DNA of 25,991 nt from Bondarzewia mesenterica (taxonomy: Eukaryota; Basidiomycota; Agaricomycetes; Russulales; Bondarzewiaceae): assembly GCA_004802705.1 (NCBI GenBank), contig SGPL01000469.1, positions 1 through 25,991 on the forward strand, in the 5' to 3' direction. A program made the position numbers and the translations under genes. Below, piece by piece: positions 1-9,657 of this stretch. The number at the start of each line of letters is the position of its first letter. Positions within the stretch are counted from its first letter, which is position 1. The notes under the pieces were generated by a model. It worked only from the letters and a program-made list of their open reading frames with translations, was not told the origin of the DNA and did no database searches.

Positions 1-335
1 GTTTTAATTCAGTTATTGTGACACCGTGCCACTGATTGTGTTATTGTTCTCATGTCTCAAATTCCTTGTTTCACTTTCTATCGTTCATTCTAGCAGAAAT
101 ACTTGCAGCCCAGTGCACTCTGTGACATCTATAGCTTAATATGATAAATAGTCTAATTAAAATAAAAGCACGTTTAATCTCAATATAAGTCTAGGAGCTC
201 AGGTAGCATCAGAGATCACATTAAAGTTTAACATATCATTGATGGCATTGTAATGAGACATAATGAGATTGTATCTTGTCTATATTTCTACATAAAAGCC
301 CTTGATAAAGACATCTATAAGTTGAAATCAAAATC

Positions 336-770
336 AAAATTGGTATAATAGTAGTTGAGATACTGTTGTTTTTGTATCAAAAGTTAAAAATAGGTCATCG
401 AGCGATGACCTTGGTTTTTCCCGATAAAGGTATCATCTGAAAGCTACTGATGAGCAGATGATGAATCTGAAAACAGAATCAAAATTGGTGCAGTATCGGC
501 TGAGGTATTTCTGTTTTGTTAATAAAAGCTAAAAATAGCTCATTGTAAGATGACCTTGTCTTTCTCCGATGAATGTATCATCTGAAAGCTATTGATGAGT
601 AGATGATGGATCTGCAAACAGAATCAAAATTGGTGCAGTATTGGCTGAGATATTAATGTTTTATTGACAAAAGCTAAAAATAGCTCATTTTGAGATGTCC
701 ATGTCTTTCTTCGATGAAGATATCATCTGAAAGCTACTGATGAGCAGATTATAAATCTGCAATCAGAATC
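336..770 (+). repeat. 145-bp tandem repeat, three units plus a partial fourth
   Basis: Units at 336-480, 481-625 and 626-770 are each exactly 145 bp. Each starts AAAATTGGT and ends CAGAATC, and each carries TATCATCTGAAAGCTA or a close variant and a GATGAGCAGAT-like stretch. A fourth unit starts at 771 but is recognisable for only about 20-25 bp, as far as TATTGGCTGAGATA. Units 2 and 3 resemble each other more than unit 1. No coding frame is shared between units. Confidence 0.9.
393..410. repeat. Short perfect palindrome in tandem unit 1
   Basis: GGTCATCG and CGATGACC pair perfectly around an AG centre. The other two left-arm units lack it (CATTGTAAGATGACC and CATTTTGAGATGTCC at the same place), so it is specific to the outermost unit and its partner in the right arm. 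Confidence 0.6.
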
Positions 771-942
771 AAAATTGGTGCAGTATTGGCTGAGATATGG
801 CCAATTCTTTTTTAAAAGAATCACATTTTTGCATGTATTTTCAGCTTTTTGCAACAACCAGAGCAGTTATGAACCTCAAATTGGTTGTGTCAGACTTTGC
901 CAATTCAGCTGTATGACTTTCATGTGTAGAGTATCCTATCAT

Positions 943-1120
943 GAATACTGTTTTCATATCTCCTATCCTAGTTGCCAAAAGGCAGATGTTCACATCTTTG
1001 AAGAGATGCTTAATAACTTGTTACTTGAAATGATACCCATTGATATTGATGCCATCCTGAAGTCTGCTTTTATTTTAGACAGATTAGTGTGGGTCAGAAT
1101 GATCAAAGTCAGGTGTGCAT
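943..1120. other. Spacer of the palindrome
   Basis: The two sides of this stretch do not match each other. One + frame runs open through it from the left arm into the right arm (775-1143, first codon TTG, no early ATG). Within the spacer the frame reads like helical protein (KADVHIFEEMLNN, IDIDAILKSAF), but both ends of the frame lie in repeat sequence. A captured coding fragment is possible; chance is equally likely. Confidence 0.35.
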
Positions 1121-1917
1121 ATGGTAGGACACTCTATAAATGAAAGTCATACAGCTGAATTGGCAAAGTCTGACACAACCAATTTGAGGTTCATAATTGC
1201 TCTGGTTGTTGCAAAAAGCTGAAAATACATGCAGAAATGTGATTCTTTTAAAAAAGAATTGGCCATATCTCAGCCAATACTGCACCAATTTTGATTCTGA
1301 TTGCAGATTTATAATCTGCTCATCAGTAGCTTTCAGATGATATCTTCATCGAAGAAAGACATGGACATCTCAAAATGAGCTATTTTTAGCTTTTGTCAAT
1401 AAAACATTAATATCTCAGCCAATACTGCACCAATTTTGATTCTGTTTGCAGATCCATCATCTGCTCATCAGTAGCTTTCAGATGATACCTTTATCGGGAA
1501 AAACCAAGGTTATCGCTCGATGACCTATTTTTAACTTTTGATACAAAAACAACAGTATCTCAACTATCATTATACCAATTTTGATTTTGATTTCAACTTA
1601 TAGATGTCTTTATCAAGGGCTTTTATGTAGAAATATAGACAAGATACAATCTCATTATGTCTCATTACAATGCCATCAATGATATGTTAAACTTTAATGT
1701 GATCTCCTATGCTACCTGAGCTCCTAGACTTATATTGAGATTAAACGTGCTTTTATTTTAATTAGACTATTTATCATATTAAGCTATAGATGTCACAGAG
1801 TGCACTGGGCTGCAAGTATTTCTGCTAGAATGAACGATAGAAAGTGAAACAAGGAATTTGAGACATGAGAACAATAACACAATCAGTGGCACGGTGTCAC
1901 AATAACTGAATTAAAAC
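1121..1917 (-). repeat. Right arm of the palindrome
   Basis: Reverse complement of 1-942 minus one 145-bp unit. The terminal sequence CTGAATTAAAAC ends at 1917, after which ATAATGGCC begins unrelated DNA. Confidence 0.85.
1293..1582 (-). repeat. 145-bp tandem repeat, two units; the outer one chimeric
   Basis: 1293-1437 is the inverse of left unit 3 and I saw no difference from it. 1438-1582 read in reverse starts as left unit 1 (TTGGTATAAT, GGTCATCGAGCG) but ends as left unit 2 (GGATCTGCAAACAG instead of GAATCTGAAAACAG). The right arm has therefore lost exactly one period by exchange or slippage between units 1 and 2, or the left arm has gained one. Confidence 0.85.
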
Positions 1918-2124
1918 ATAATGGCCAAGTAGCACCAGAAAAAGGAAACAATGGATAAGGATGTCTCAAGGCATTCTGGACCATCTCAAATGATGGAGAG
2001 AAGATGAATCAATGAAGAAGGAAAATAAAATCGGAAAAATACCTAATAAAATGCCACATGTTCAAATCAACATTTCTATCTTTATGAGCATCATGTTGTT
2101 GCTATTGGTTCTTAACAATTTTTG

Positions 2125-3390
2125 GGACATGACATTGCCAACATAATTTCTCATTTAGAGGAGGAGAATAGGCTTGTTACATAGGTAGCACAAAATGAGT
2201 ATGTCTCACATCATTCCTTCACTATCTAATGTATTGTGATATTGGTAACAACTAGAGCCTCATTTCTGAGAATGTGAGTTTAGTTTGTTATGATCTGCTC
2301 ATCACTGGTTCAAGAACTCACCATTTGCATTTCAATAAATTAAGCTTGATGTCACCATGAGGATTCTGTATTTTTGACACCAAAGTAAGACCAAGTGAAT
2401 GGACGAGACTCCTAGGAATGGATGTAACAAATTGACAATAAGTGGGCAGTTATCTTTGGAATGTACACCAAATCAAATGCATTGATCTGACCATTCCTAT
2501 CTATCAGACTTAGCTGCCCTATTAGTGACATGCATCATCTTCAAGATTTGTGAATTGACATTTAAACTTGCATTAGACCGCTCAAGTTCTTTTATGCCAA
2601 TTGACTAGATCTGCTGAATTCTAACTTATAGAGATCCTTTATTGCTCATGCCTTCATGTTAATGATAAAATTATGCATCTGATTCCTTTACAGTGCAAAG
2701 TTTTTAACTGATAAGACTGTGGTGTTCATCCTAGACTATAGCAAATAATGATCTGTCTGCCACAGAGCTTCATACTCTCTGGCAGGTTAACTGTGTTCCT
2801 CATGAATGATAAATATACTTTGAAGCTATGAACAACTGACACACAAAGCATTCCCTCATTAACACACATGACTCCACCATAAAAATGCTATTTTTAGAAA
2901 CAGAATAAAAATCCAGTTGATAGCATGGCTTGAACTGTCAGAAGTGACGTTTAGGCATCTCACTGGCTGCTTATCTCAATTCTAAGTAATCTGACCCATT
3001 CTTGCAATCAAACATCCTCATGGATGGTTCTCTGTGCTATTCTTCATCATACTCACACTTGCTAAGCTGTGTGTTCTATGACTGAGCACTTTATTTATGT
3101 AGTTTATTGTAATTATGCTATACTATAGTGTTATTGACTCTGATGCCTGTTCCCATCTCCTTCTACTATAGCATGTGATATTTTATCACTTTCATTGATG
3201 ATGCCATCAGCTGAAAACACCCTTCATCTGAAGAGTCAAGCATTTGAGGCATTCAAGCTCGATAAAGCCTATGCTGATAATGCCAATGACTTCAAGGTAT
3301 AAAGTCAACACAGAATGGCAATAGCAAAAAGTATATGACTGAGGAGTAGATTCAGTTGTGTGATGAATTATCAATTCAGGAACAAGTTTA
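2125..3390 (+). repeat. Dispersed repeat, left copy, ending in copia integrase relic
   Basis: This stretch aligns in inverted orientation with about 16480-18830. Clear anchors are GTAGCACAAAATG (2188) against 18758-18770, GGATGTAACAAATTGACAAT (2418) against the reverse of about 18516-18535, CTCACTGGCTGCTTATCTCA (2959) against about 17218-17237, and the integrase piece 3138-3390 against about 16520-16780. By eye identity is about 75-80 %. This copy lacks roughly 0.8 kb present in the other (17690-18470) and several hundred bases of the integrase region. It has almost no CpG and no open frame of note. It is an old relic and no terminal repeats were found. Confidence 0.7.
3138..3390 (+). pseudogene. 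Copia integrase relic (5' part of integrase core)
   Basis: The DNA matches the copia integrase segments at 13880-14000 (+) and 16480-16780 (-) over the stretch coding for the first catalytic-Asp region and the following strand. The shared CCCTTCATCTGAAGAGTCAA at 3220-3239 also occurs at about 13960-13980. Stops are in every frame. Around 3300-3345 there is an extra stretch of about 50 bp absent from the other copies. Homology resumes in GTAGATTCAGTTGTGTGATG and fades near 3390. It is non-functional. Confidence 0.65.
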
Positions 3391-4489
3391 TTGATTTCCA
3401 TAGTTCTATAAGATGTATTGGGTCAAGTTTCATGGCATGTAGGTGATCACTCACCTCAGATTGATGGGCACTCTATGCGTGAAGGACATGGTTTAGATGT
3501 ATGCTACTTTCTTTTAATTTAAATCATGCAGTGAGTGCATTCATAAAGATCAAGGCAGCTACGAAGTTCCTAAAGGATGTCAATGAAGTTAATGCAAAGT
3601 GTTGACAATTAATTTTTGCACTCCTCAGCATACATTTAAGAAAGACAGACAGCAGCTCTGGCAGGCAGCCTCTTAACCCCCTTTTATCTGCTTGTCTCCC
3701 TTTAATGCCTTGTTCTCAAACAAGGACAGTTACATTTTTCTTCAATGGTTCAAATGAATATGAAGAATTGCTGCTATCACTAGGTTTCATCCCTCGACTT
3801 CCAACACAAGTGTTAAAAAAAGAATAGGAAATAAAGGACAGAGAAATCAAAATCAGTAGTGGAATAAAATAAAGGTTACATTATTCTCAATTAAAAATGA
3901 AGGGAATTGGATCATTAATTGATGAAAGTTTTGTCTTGGATCACAATTATCGACTAGTTTTGTCAATTTCAGAGACTAAAAGAGTCAACTTTGGACATTA
4001 ACAGCAGCAAATCTCTAAAATTAAGTATTTTCTTAGTTTATTTCTCGAACACACCTCCCAAAAATTGATATTTTAATGCCCATAACTACAATAGACCAAA
4101 TAATACAAGGTGTCACCACCATTCTGTGTCTTTTACAGTAGATCACATCCTGCAGTGAGCCACTTTAAATGATCCTTCCATTTATTGATGCCTCTTCTCA
4201 TAGACTGCCATGCGTAGGCATTTAAGTCACTCAATTTAAGATTTTAGACCCTTTTATCTCATTTTATTATTTTATGAAGTGTGTATTCACAATATTTGGA
4301 ATAATAATAGATCTGAATCCTTTCTACAGCACGTAAGTTATAAGAAGATGAATTAATGAGTCAAAAATATGATTAAAACAGCCACTCTCAAGAACTCAAA
4401 AAATCATTCTATGAGTAGTACCGTTACATGCACAACATAGTTCTGCAAGTCAATATTTAACTTCTAAGTGAGTTCCTGGTGAGCAACAT
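3391..4489. other. AT-rich stretch, nothing recognised
   Basis: No open frame above about 60 codons, no convincing repeat and very few CpG dinucleotides. Probably old decayed repeat or intergenic DNA. Confidence 0.5.
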
Positions 4490-4970
4490 CAATATTTTCA
4501 CATCACGAGGGGAGCAGCTTAAATTTGATGGTAGGATCTGCTGCCACTTTTATTTGAGCTTACTAAAGTTTTAGGGCTAGATTTGTGGGAACCACTACAA
4601 GGTCCAGATGATTTTTTACTGCCGATGCCTCACATGGTGATGAAACCTCATTATCATCATGTACGATGATAATTAACAATATTATATCTATATTAACTTC
4701 TAAATTATGAGAATTGTATTTGATCTTATTTATCAGAGCTTGTTTTAATAATTGTGTTTATATGTAGTTTGAAAGTCGAGATCTTGGTCTCCATTTTTGT
4801 TTATGATGATGCTGAGTTCTTTGAAGATACGCGAGGACATCTGAACTGAGTATAATACGCATAATGGGTTGGTTTGCCTGAATTCAGCTTGGGGACCTTA
4901 TTAGGATCAAAATAAAATGAAGTAGAAAGTGGCAGCGGATGCTGCCCTCAACTTTAAGCTCCCTTAAAGA
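4490..4970. repeat. Degenerate inverted repeat with AT-rich centre
   Basis: About 4505-4575 (AGCTTAAATTTGATGG, TCTGCTGCCACTTTTA) matches the reverse complement of about 4890-4965 (GGGAGCTTAAAGTTGAGGGC, CGCTGCCACTTTC) with mismatches and small gaps. Just inside the left arm, 4650-4673 is a perfect 9-bp hairpin (ATTATCATC, loop ATGTAC, GATGATAAT). This could be a small MITE-like or foldback relic; there is no coding content. Confidence 0.4.
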
Positions 4971-5299
4971 GAAATGAGGCTGCTTTTTCCCTTAACGTGC
5001 ATGAGATCGATCACGTGACACTGTTGTGATGATGATAAAGATCAACTTTAATACTCTATATCTCTACGCATGCAACTATGATGTACCCCACAATACCTGA
5101 CATAAATCAATAGTCTCCATCATTGTGCCTGGAGGTATACCTCACATTCATTGACAAGCTTTATTATGAGTCTCACCCATCATGCACTGAAGATAGTCAT
5201 AAAGAGTGGAATTCATGGTTTTCATTAGTGGCATATACTTAGTGAGCATGTGTCTTTCGTGGGTATGACCAGTGGTCTTTTTGAACACCAAATTTCCAA

Positions 5300-5402
5300 C
5301 AGGATGGGTATGAGAATGCGTTAAAAGAGATGGGCCTCAAATCCCCTCCATTTAAAGATGATGCATTACTCTTTCACAAGTTGGAAGACTATTTGAGACC
5401 AT
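5300..5402 (+). pseudogene. Short coding-like stretch, family unknown
   Basis: An open run of 33 codons with protein-like composition (DGYENALKEMGLKSPPF, then LLFHKLEDYL) ends at a TGA in CCATGAGC. The surrounding 5060-5600 looks like decayed + strand coding DNA in shifting frames, but nothing can be joined confidently. It lies upstream of the cysteine-cluster relic on the same strand and could belong to the same mobile element. I do not recognise the family. Confidence 0.3.
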
Positions 5403-5409
5403 GAGCACT

Positions 5410-6190
5410 TGTATTTGTGAAATGGAGTAGGTTGATAAGGATGAGGAGCATCCAAATCATTTCTGTATATACGAGGCAGGATAGTTTGTTGGCATTTTTG
5501 ATAGACCTTATGTAGTACTAGACCTCATCATAGCACATTAAGAATTTACCCTCGAAGAAAAACCTGATAAATGTGTGAATGATGCCTAGGTCAATTAAAT
5601 AGGGCTCAGTTATTAATTTAAACAAATGTGGCCTTTGTAGCATAATTGACAATGTTATCAAAAATGAAGTTGACATTCCACCTTATTCGAGGGAGGAAAA
5701 CCCATGTCGCCACATGCCCTCCGGTCCATTTTCTATGAATTGATGTTATAAAATCAGTGAAATATCGAATTTTCTTCATGAGATAGGGCTCTCCTCGCAT
5801 CCCCAAATTGTCACTCGATCATGTGAAAAAGAAGATGTAAAGTATGATCAACAGACTCTGCACCTTAGATTTCAAAAGGTCAACTATGATACGATTGATC
5901 ACACCTGCCTCTCAATGTATCACCAAAGAAAGCAAATTCGACAGTCATTGCGCTGTCAATCCATTGCCATGTTGGACCTGAACTAGGTACAGATAAGATC
6001 AGGCTGTGGTTGGATTGATACGAACACCTTGAGAGCACCCTGGTGTATAATAAGTATTTCCCCCCAGAAATCAGGAAATAAATTACCCTTACTCATCCAG
6101 AGAGACCTTTTAATCTAAAAGGATCGTGAATGGCTGATGGTGGTCCTTCATAGCAGTGCATGTGAAAATGAGGACTGGGCTCATGAGATG
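5410..6190. other. No supported gene
   Basis: Frames are broken every few tens of codons. The minus-strand 62-codon frame at 5618-5806 has no features of a real gene. Composition is intermediate, with more CpG than 2-5 kb. Confidence 0.4.
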
Positions 6191-6670
6191 ATCAAATGAA
6201 ATCAACTGCATGCCAAGGAGATTTGACAGACTTTGATTCTCTGTCTCCCTTACTATCCATCACCAGTGATCGTCCCCTTCATTTGATGGGGTGGAAGGTG
6301 GCCAGGGTCAGTTCGGTAGGAATAACGCATGCGAAAATAAAAAAGGTGAGTTTTATTGATCTCACTCACCACAGAAGTCTCCTGATCAGGGGGCTTCAGA
6401 ACGTCATCATTGTACAACCTCCAGACAAGCCCTGTCATGATAATAATATCACTTGCAAGAGGAAATGGCCTGCTTATTTTTGGAGTGTGCACGATAGATG
6501 CATAAAAAAGGGATTCCCTACAGCTTGCACTGGGGTCATTGGGGTCAAAAAAAATTGCAAGGCAGACTGAGATGATGCAGTAGTAGCATCCCCTGTATGG
6601 AAGCACGTCAAATTCGCTGATAGTGAGAGAGAACTCATCATTGAGAACTTGTCAGATAAAGGTGCTGCAG

Positions 6671-7064
6671 GTGGTATTCAGGATGACTTTAATCGAGCAT
6701 GGGAGCAGATTGATGATGTCCTATTGTGCATTAGATTTATGTCTGTTTCTAGAGGACCAATTGTGGAAGTTGAGCACCCCAGTGACCAGGCGAGGTATTC
6801 AGCAGCAGAAAAGGGAAAGGGGAAAGCATTTCAGTCTGCCAGTGAGTCCGTTCTATCCCATAATTTTACCTGTTTCTTAAGCTTACTTGCCACACTAGAT
6901 GTCGCTGTGGATGGTATTCAGAATGACTGTGATCGAGCGCAGGAGCAGATAAATGAGCGGAAAAGGATAAGGGGAAAGCATTTCAGTCTGCTGATGACTC
7001 CATTCCATCCCATAATTTTACTTGTTTCTTAAGCTTACCTGCCACACTAGACATCACTGTGGGC
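6671..7064 (+). repeat. Tandem duplication of an exon-intron unit
   Basis: 6671-6904 (GTGGTATTCAGGATGAC ...) and 6911-7064 (ATGGTATTCAGAATGAC ...) are diverged direct copies. Start-to-start distance is 240 bp, but the distance between the shared GGGAAAGCATTTCAGTCTG blocks is 152 bp, so the second copy has lost 88 bp internally. Because 88 is not a multiple of three, the loss shifts the frame of the second copy. Confidence 0.75.
6842..6898 (+). other. Probable spliceosomal intron, 57 nt
   Basis: Donor GTGAGT, a CTTAC branch-like sequence at 6881-6885 and acceptor CTAG at 6895-6898. The length is typical of basidiomycete introns. Being a multiple of three, it does not disturb the frame if retained. 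The second copy (about 6994-7050) keeps the acceptor and branch sequence, but the donor has become GATGACT. Confidence 0.5.
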
Positions 7065-7236
7065 TTGAAAGAAGACCTTGATGCTGTGTGGGGTCAAATA
7101 TTTGAAACACACTCGCACGTGAAAGTGATGGCGGCCTCAGTTTCAGAATCAACAAATAGAGTTCATGACACCAGGGTGGGTTTGTATGGGTCGTATAAGG
7201 TCCTTTACAGTGCTTACAAGCGATTATTGAAGTGAT

Positions 7237-7913
7237 AATTTTGAGGAATTCAGGTGGGTTTTTGTCACATTTGCACAATTTCTTTTTCTCATTGCATGCA
7301 ATGCTATATTATATTGAATACTCTGATGCTTTCAACAACATTTAAATCTGTCTACTTGTGTATTCAAGGTGAACAAGATGTTGACTGAAGTGTGATAAAG
7401 GAGGCTCTTCAGAAATGAATGGGCTGCATATTAAATTTGAAATGCTTCATTTGATCCAATATTAAGGGGTTATTTCCCTAGTATATATCGTGAATAATTC
7501 TGCCATGCAGCGTAAATCCCACACATTCATCGTTCAGAGAGTCAGGTCTAACCCATTGGCTGACATGTCGATGTGTCGATGGAGTAGTGTTTTTTCTACT
7601 GATCTGGAGACTGCATTTATCACCAAATACTCAATTTAAATCAAACTAATGGCTCATTTTTCAGCCTACTGCATGCCAGAGACAAAACTTTGAATGACCT
7701 TAGTGAAATGGGTTAATGGAGAAATGGTTGGCACGTCATGTGAAGAGGCAGATCACATACATTCAGCGGCGTGAATATTTGCGTTTCAATGGCACAATCG
7801 ACTTCAACTGTAAGAACCAAAATGCTCTGGCTATAAAACTATTCATTTCTCTATCCAGACACAAACATTTTGAGAATGTTCAATGAAAAAAACATCATGA
7901 ACAACCCATTGGA
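7237..7913. other. No gene seen
   Basis: AT-rich DNA between the + strand relic ending at 7236 and the - strand recombinase relic starting its 3' end at about 7914. The two genes converge on this stretch. No hairpin terminator-like or repeat signal stood out. Confidence 0.4.
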
Positions 7914-9645
7914 TTAACAGCACCAGTGACCAACCTCGATGAGCTTGATGTCCTCGGCAACAATGTCCACATCATCTAGGAGCTCCTGCCATTCAGTCAA
8001 TAATAGGTGAGTAGAAGCATTGGGATCTTGATCGTGTGAGAGAGAACAAGTGGACTGTTGACCATGGTCACCAGGTTCGATGCCTTATGAAGCAATCTAA
8101 AAAGGCAAAGACATACCACATAGAATACCTTTCTCTCCAGATCATGAGCTATGCATTGCTGAAGGGACTGGAGGTCTACTGTAGACATTTTTGACATATA
8201 AGAGCATTAGACGTGGTCCACATCAGCAACACAGCTTTCAATGGATGGATGCCACTCACTGAGTGAATGTTGGACATCTCTGCATGTATCATCTACTGGC
8301 ACCTCTCATTGTCCCCAAGTTCAACAATGAAGATGTTGGCTGCCATCCTACAGATATCATAACTTTGAAAGTAGTTTCTATTGGGGGTTGAGTCGACAAA
8401 ATTTGGGACAGAATGAAATGTGCCTTTGAACCCCAGCTTGTTCTGTGAGAACCACTTCATGTGCCTGCCCTCAAAAGCAATTGTACATCATCGCAAAGTT
8501 TGGGGATATCTGCCAAGTCTCTGAGTTCTTGTCAAACACTTCAGCACATGTAATCAGGAGGTCCAACTTGCTCTGCCGGATTCACAGGTGGTAGGTGACT
8601 TTGGGAGGAACTGCCAGTGAAAGAATTATGTCGATGGATTGTACATCCTCAAAGACATCATCTATTAGGGCAAGCATGAGAAGCAGCATGATGAGGTCGA
8701 TGGCCATCTCCCTTGGCAGAAGGAGGGAGATGTAGAACTGTCTCTAAATGCTGTCATCATTACAGTATCCCTTTATCCACTACACAGTGAGAAGGCAAGT
8801 GACAACATGGCTTCTGCCACCCTCGAGATCAGGCTTAATGATAAACTCCACATCCTGCCAATGGATCAATTAGTTCATGCCTCTCTGTGCTCTGCTCTCC
8901 ACTGTAGCTCTGACATGCTCACCAGAGATGACAATGAAGAGAGGATGAAGATGAGCTATTCGTGCATGCAATGGGTGTGGAGACACATTCTGTCCTCTCA
9001 TATGGCTAGTATGAGAAGCTCGATGTCAACAAAGTGAGCTTCATTCTTCACATGGGAGGCTGTCATGAGATTGACATCCTCCTGCAACTCTCTAGAGTGG
9101 ATGAATGAGATCAGCTGCTTCTGCATGTCGGGCATGTCATGGCCCTCATATTGCAGCCAAAGAAAGGTGATGCTGCCTGTCATGTGATCCATGCTCTTCC
9201 TGGCTATGTTATCGCCAATCTGGCCTTTGTTTGAGATCACACAGTCTAGGAGAAACTTCTTGAGGTCTCCTGTACCAGGCATTACTGTGATGACGAGAGG
9301 TTGTGTGAAGACAGATTGGCTCACTGATGATGAGGCGTGTTGTGCCTTACATGATCTTGGGTGGCACACTGGGTTGGCCCTTGGCAAATTCTGCCTATTG
9401 CCTGCAAAGTTATTGATGCACCATGATGGTGCTAGGCTGTTGGAGGGCAATTTGAATACAGTCAAGCACACCATCTTCGTTTTTATACTTAACCTAGAGC
9501 TGCAAGTTGATACTCAGACATTCATCTTGCAGCTCCTGATGGGTCTGTAGCTTTTTAGCTAAGGAGGGGCATGGAAGGAAAGGCATGTGGCTCGAGACAG
9601 GCAGGACAGCATGGATGGTGTTGAGGAGGAGAGCATGTTCACAAC
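7914..9645 (-). pseudogene. Decayed DUF3435-like tyrosine recombinase gene
   Basis: Minus-strand coding pieces line up in protein order with frame changes. 9645-9480 is an N-terminal stretch (HAIRPIN-free, helical, AKKLQTHQELQDECL). 9474-8998 is 158 open codons (KKFLLDCVISNKGQIGDNIA, LQYEGHDMPDMQKQLISF), a helical core-binding-like region. 8998-8400 contains WQDVEFIIKPDLEGGRSHVV, the basic KGY step, then LMLALIDDVFEDV, with stops only at single codons. 8397-8195 reads CRMAANIFIVELGDNER, then MIHAEMSN and IHPL. 8197-7914 is the C-terminal helical tail (LTEWQELLDDVDIVAEDI). The order strand-rich W-x-D block, alanine/leucine helix, then Arg-Arg-like box and His box is what I know of DUF3435 tyrosine recombinases. 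The catalytic Tyr position (about IHSVSGIHP) reads Gly. Dead gene; the family call is by motif only. Confidence 0.55.
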
Positions 9646-9657
9646 CCTCCAACTAAC

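Larger units (their letters stand above)
1..942 (+). repeat. Left arm of the palindrome
   Basis: Aligns with the reverse complement of 1121-1917. It is 145 bp longer than the right arm because it holds three instead of two tandem units. Homology fades just after GTATCCTATCAT (931-942), matched on the other side by ATGGTAGGACAC (1121-1132). Mismatches are few, for instance GATGACC against GATAACC in the first unit. Confidence 0.85.
1..1917. mobile_element. Foldback-type element: giant palindrome with subrepeated arms
   Basis: Reading the + strand from base 1 and the - strand from base 1917 gives almost the same sequence for over 900 bases: both start GTTTTAATTCAGTTATTG and stay aligned with only scattered single mismatches. 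The arms enclose a 178-bp spacer and contain 145-bp tandem repeats. Long inverted repeats built of short direct repeats around a small middle define foldback elements (FB in Drosophila, TU in sea urchin, FARE in Arabidopsis). No transposase is visible, so if mobile it would be non-autonomous. The left flank is outside the window, so a target-site duplication cannot be tested and the arms may extend further left. An assembly inversion at a contig end is the main alternative, but the unequal unit number and the mismatches between the arms argue against a simple mirror artefact. Confidence 0.72.
6196..7236 (+). pseudogene. Relic of a cysteine-cluster / coiled-coil protein gene with introns
   Basis: From ATG 6196 one frame runs to 6841, interrupted by a single TGA at 6568-6570 (from CGA if C-to-T). 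It contains a Cys/Lys-rich segment (DRCIKKGFPTACTGV, then VKKNCKAD) close to the C-x2-C-x3-K-x2-C pattern of fungal zinc-cluster-like proteins, with the second Cys replaced by Val. Helical, charged stretches follow (DDFNRAWEQIDDVL). At 6842-6898 sits a good 57-nt intron: donor GTGAGT, branch-like GCTTAC, acceptor CACTAG. The exon-intron unit is then duplicated (6671-6898 and 6911-7050). A last open exon, about 7051-7236 (DLDAVWGQIFETHSHVK to KRLLK, TGA stop), looks like a coiled coil. Such proteins are common near transposons in Agaricomycetes; the function is unknown. Confidence 0.5.

Noticed and set aside
580..625. Hammerhead-ribozyme-like core in the 145-bp tandem units (CTGATGAG, stem, then AAAC)
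   Set aside because: In units 1 and 3 CTGATGAG is intact and in unit 2 the stem closes well, but the required G before AAA is missing, no unit has all parts together, and no UH cleavage site with a matching stem is found. GATGAG-type sequence is common throughout the window.
1..1917. Hairpin chromosome end or telomere-like structure at the window start
   Set aside because: No telomere repeat (TTAGGG type) is present, and the palindrome centre is a 178-bp spacer with unique DNA following it.
3207..3401. Minus-strand 64-codon frame
   Set aside because: Antisense to the integrase relic, which is supported by DNA homology to two other copies.
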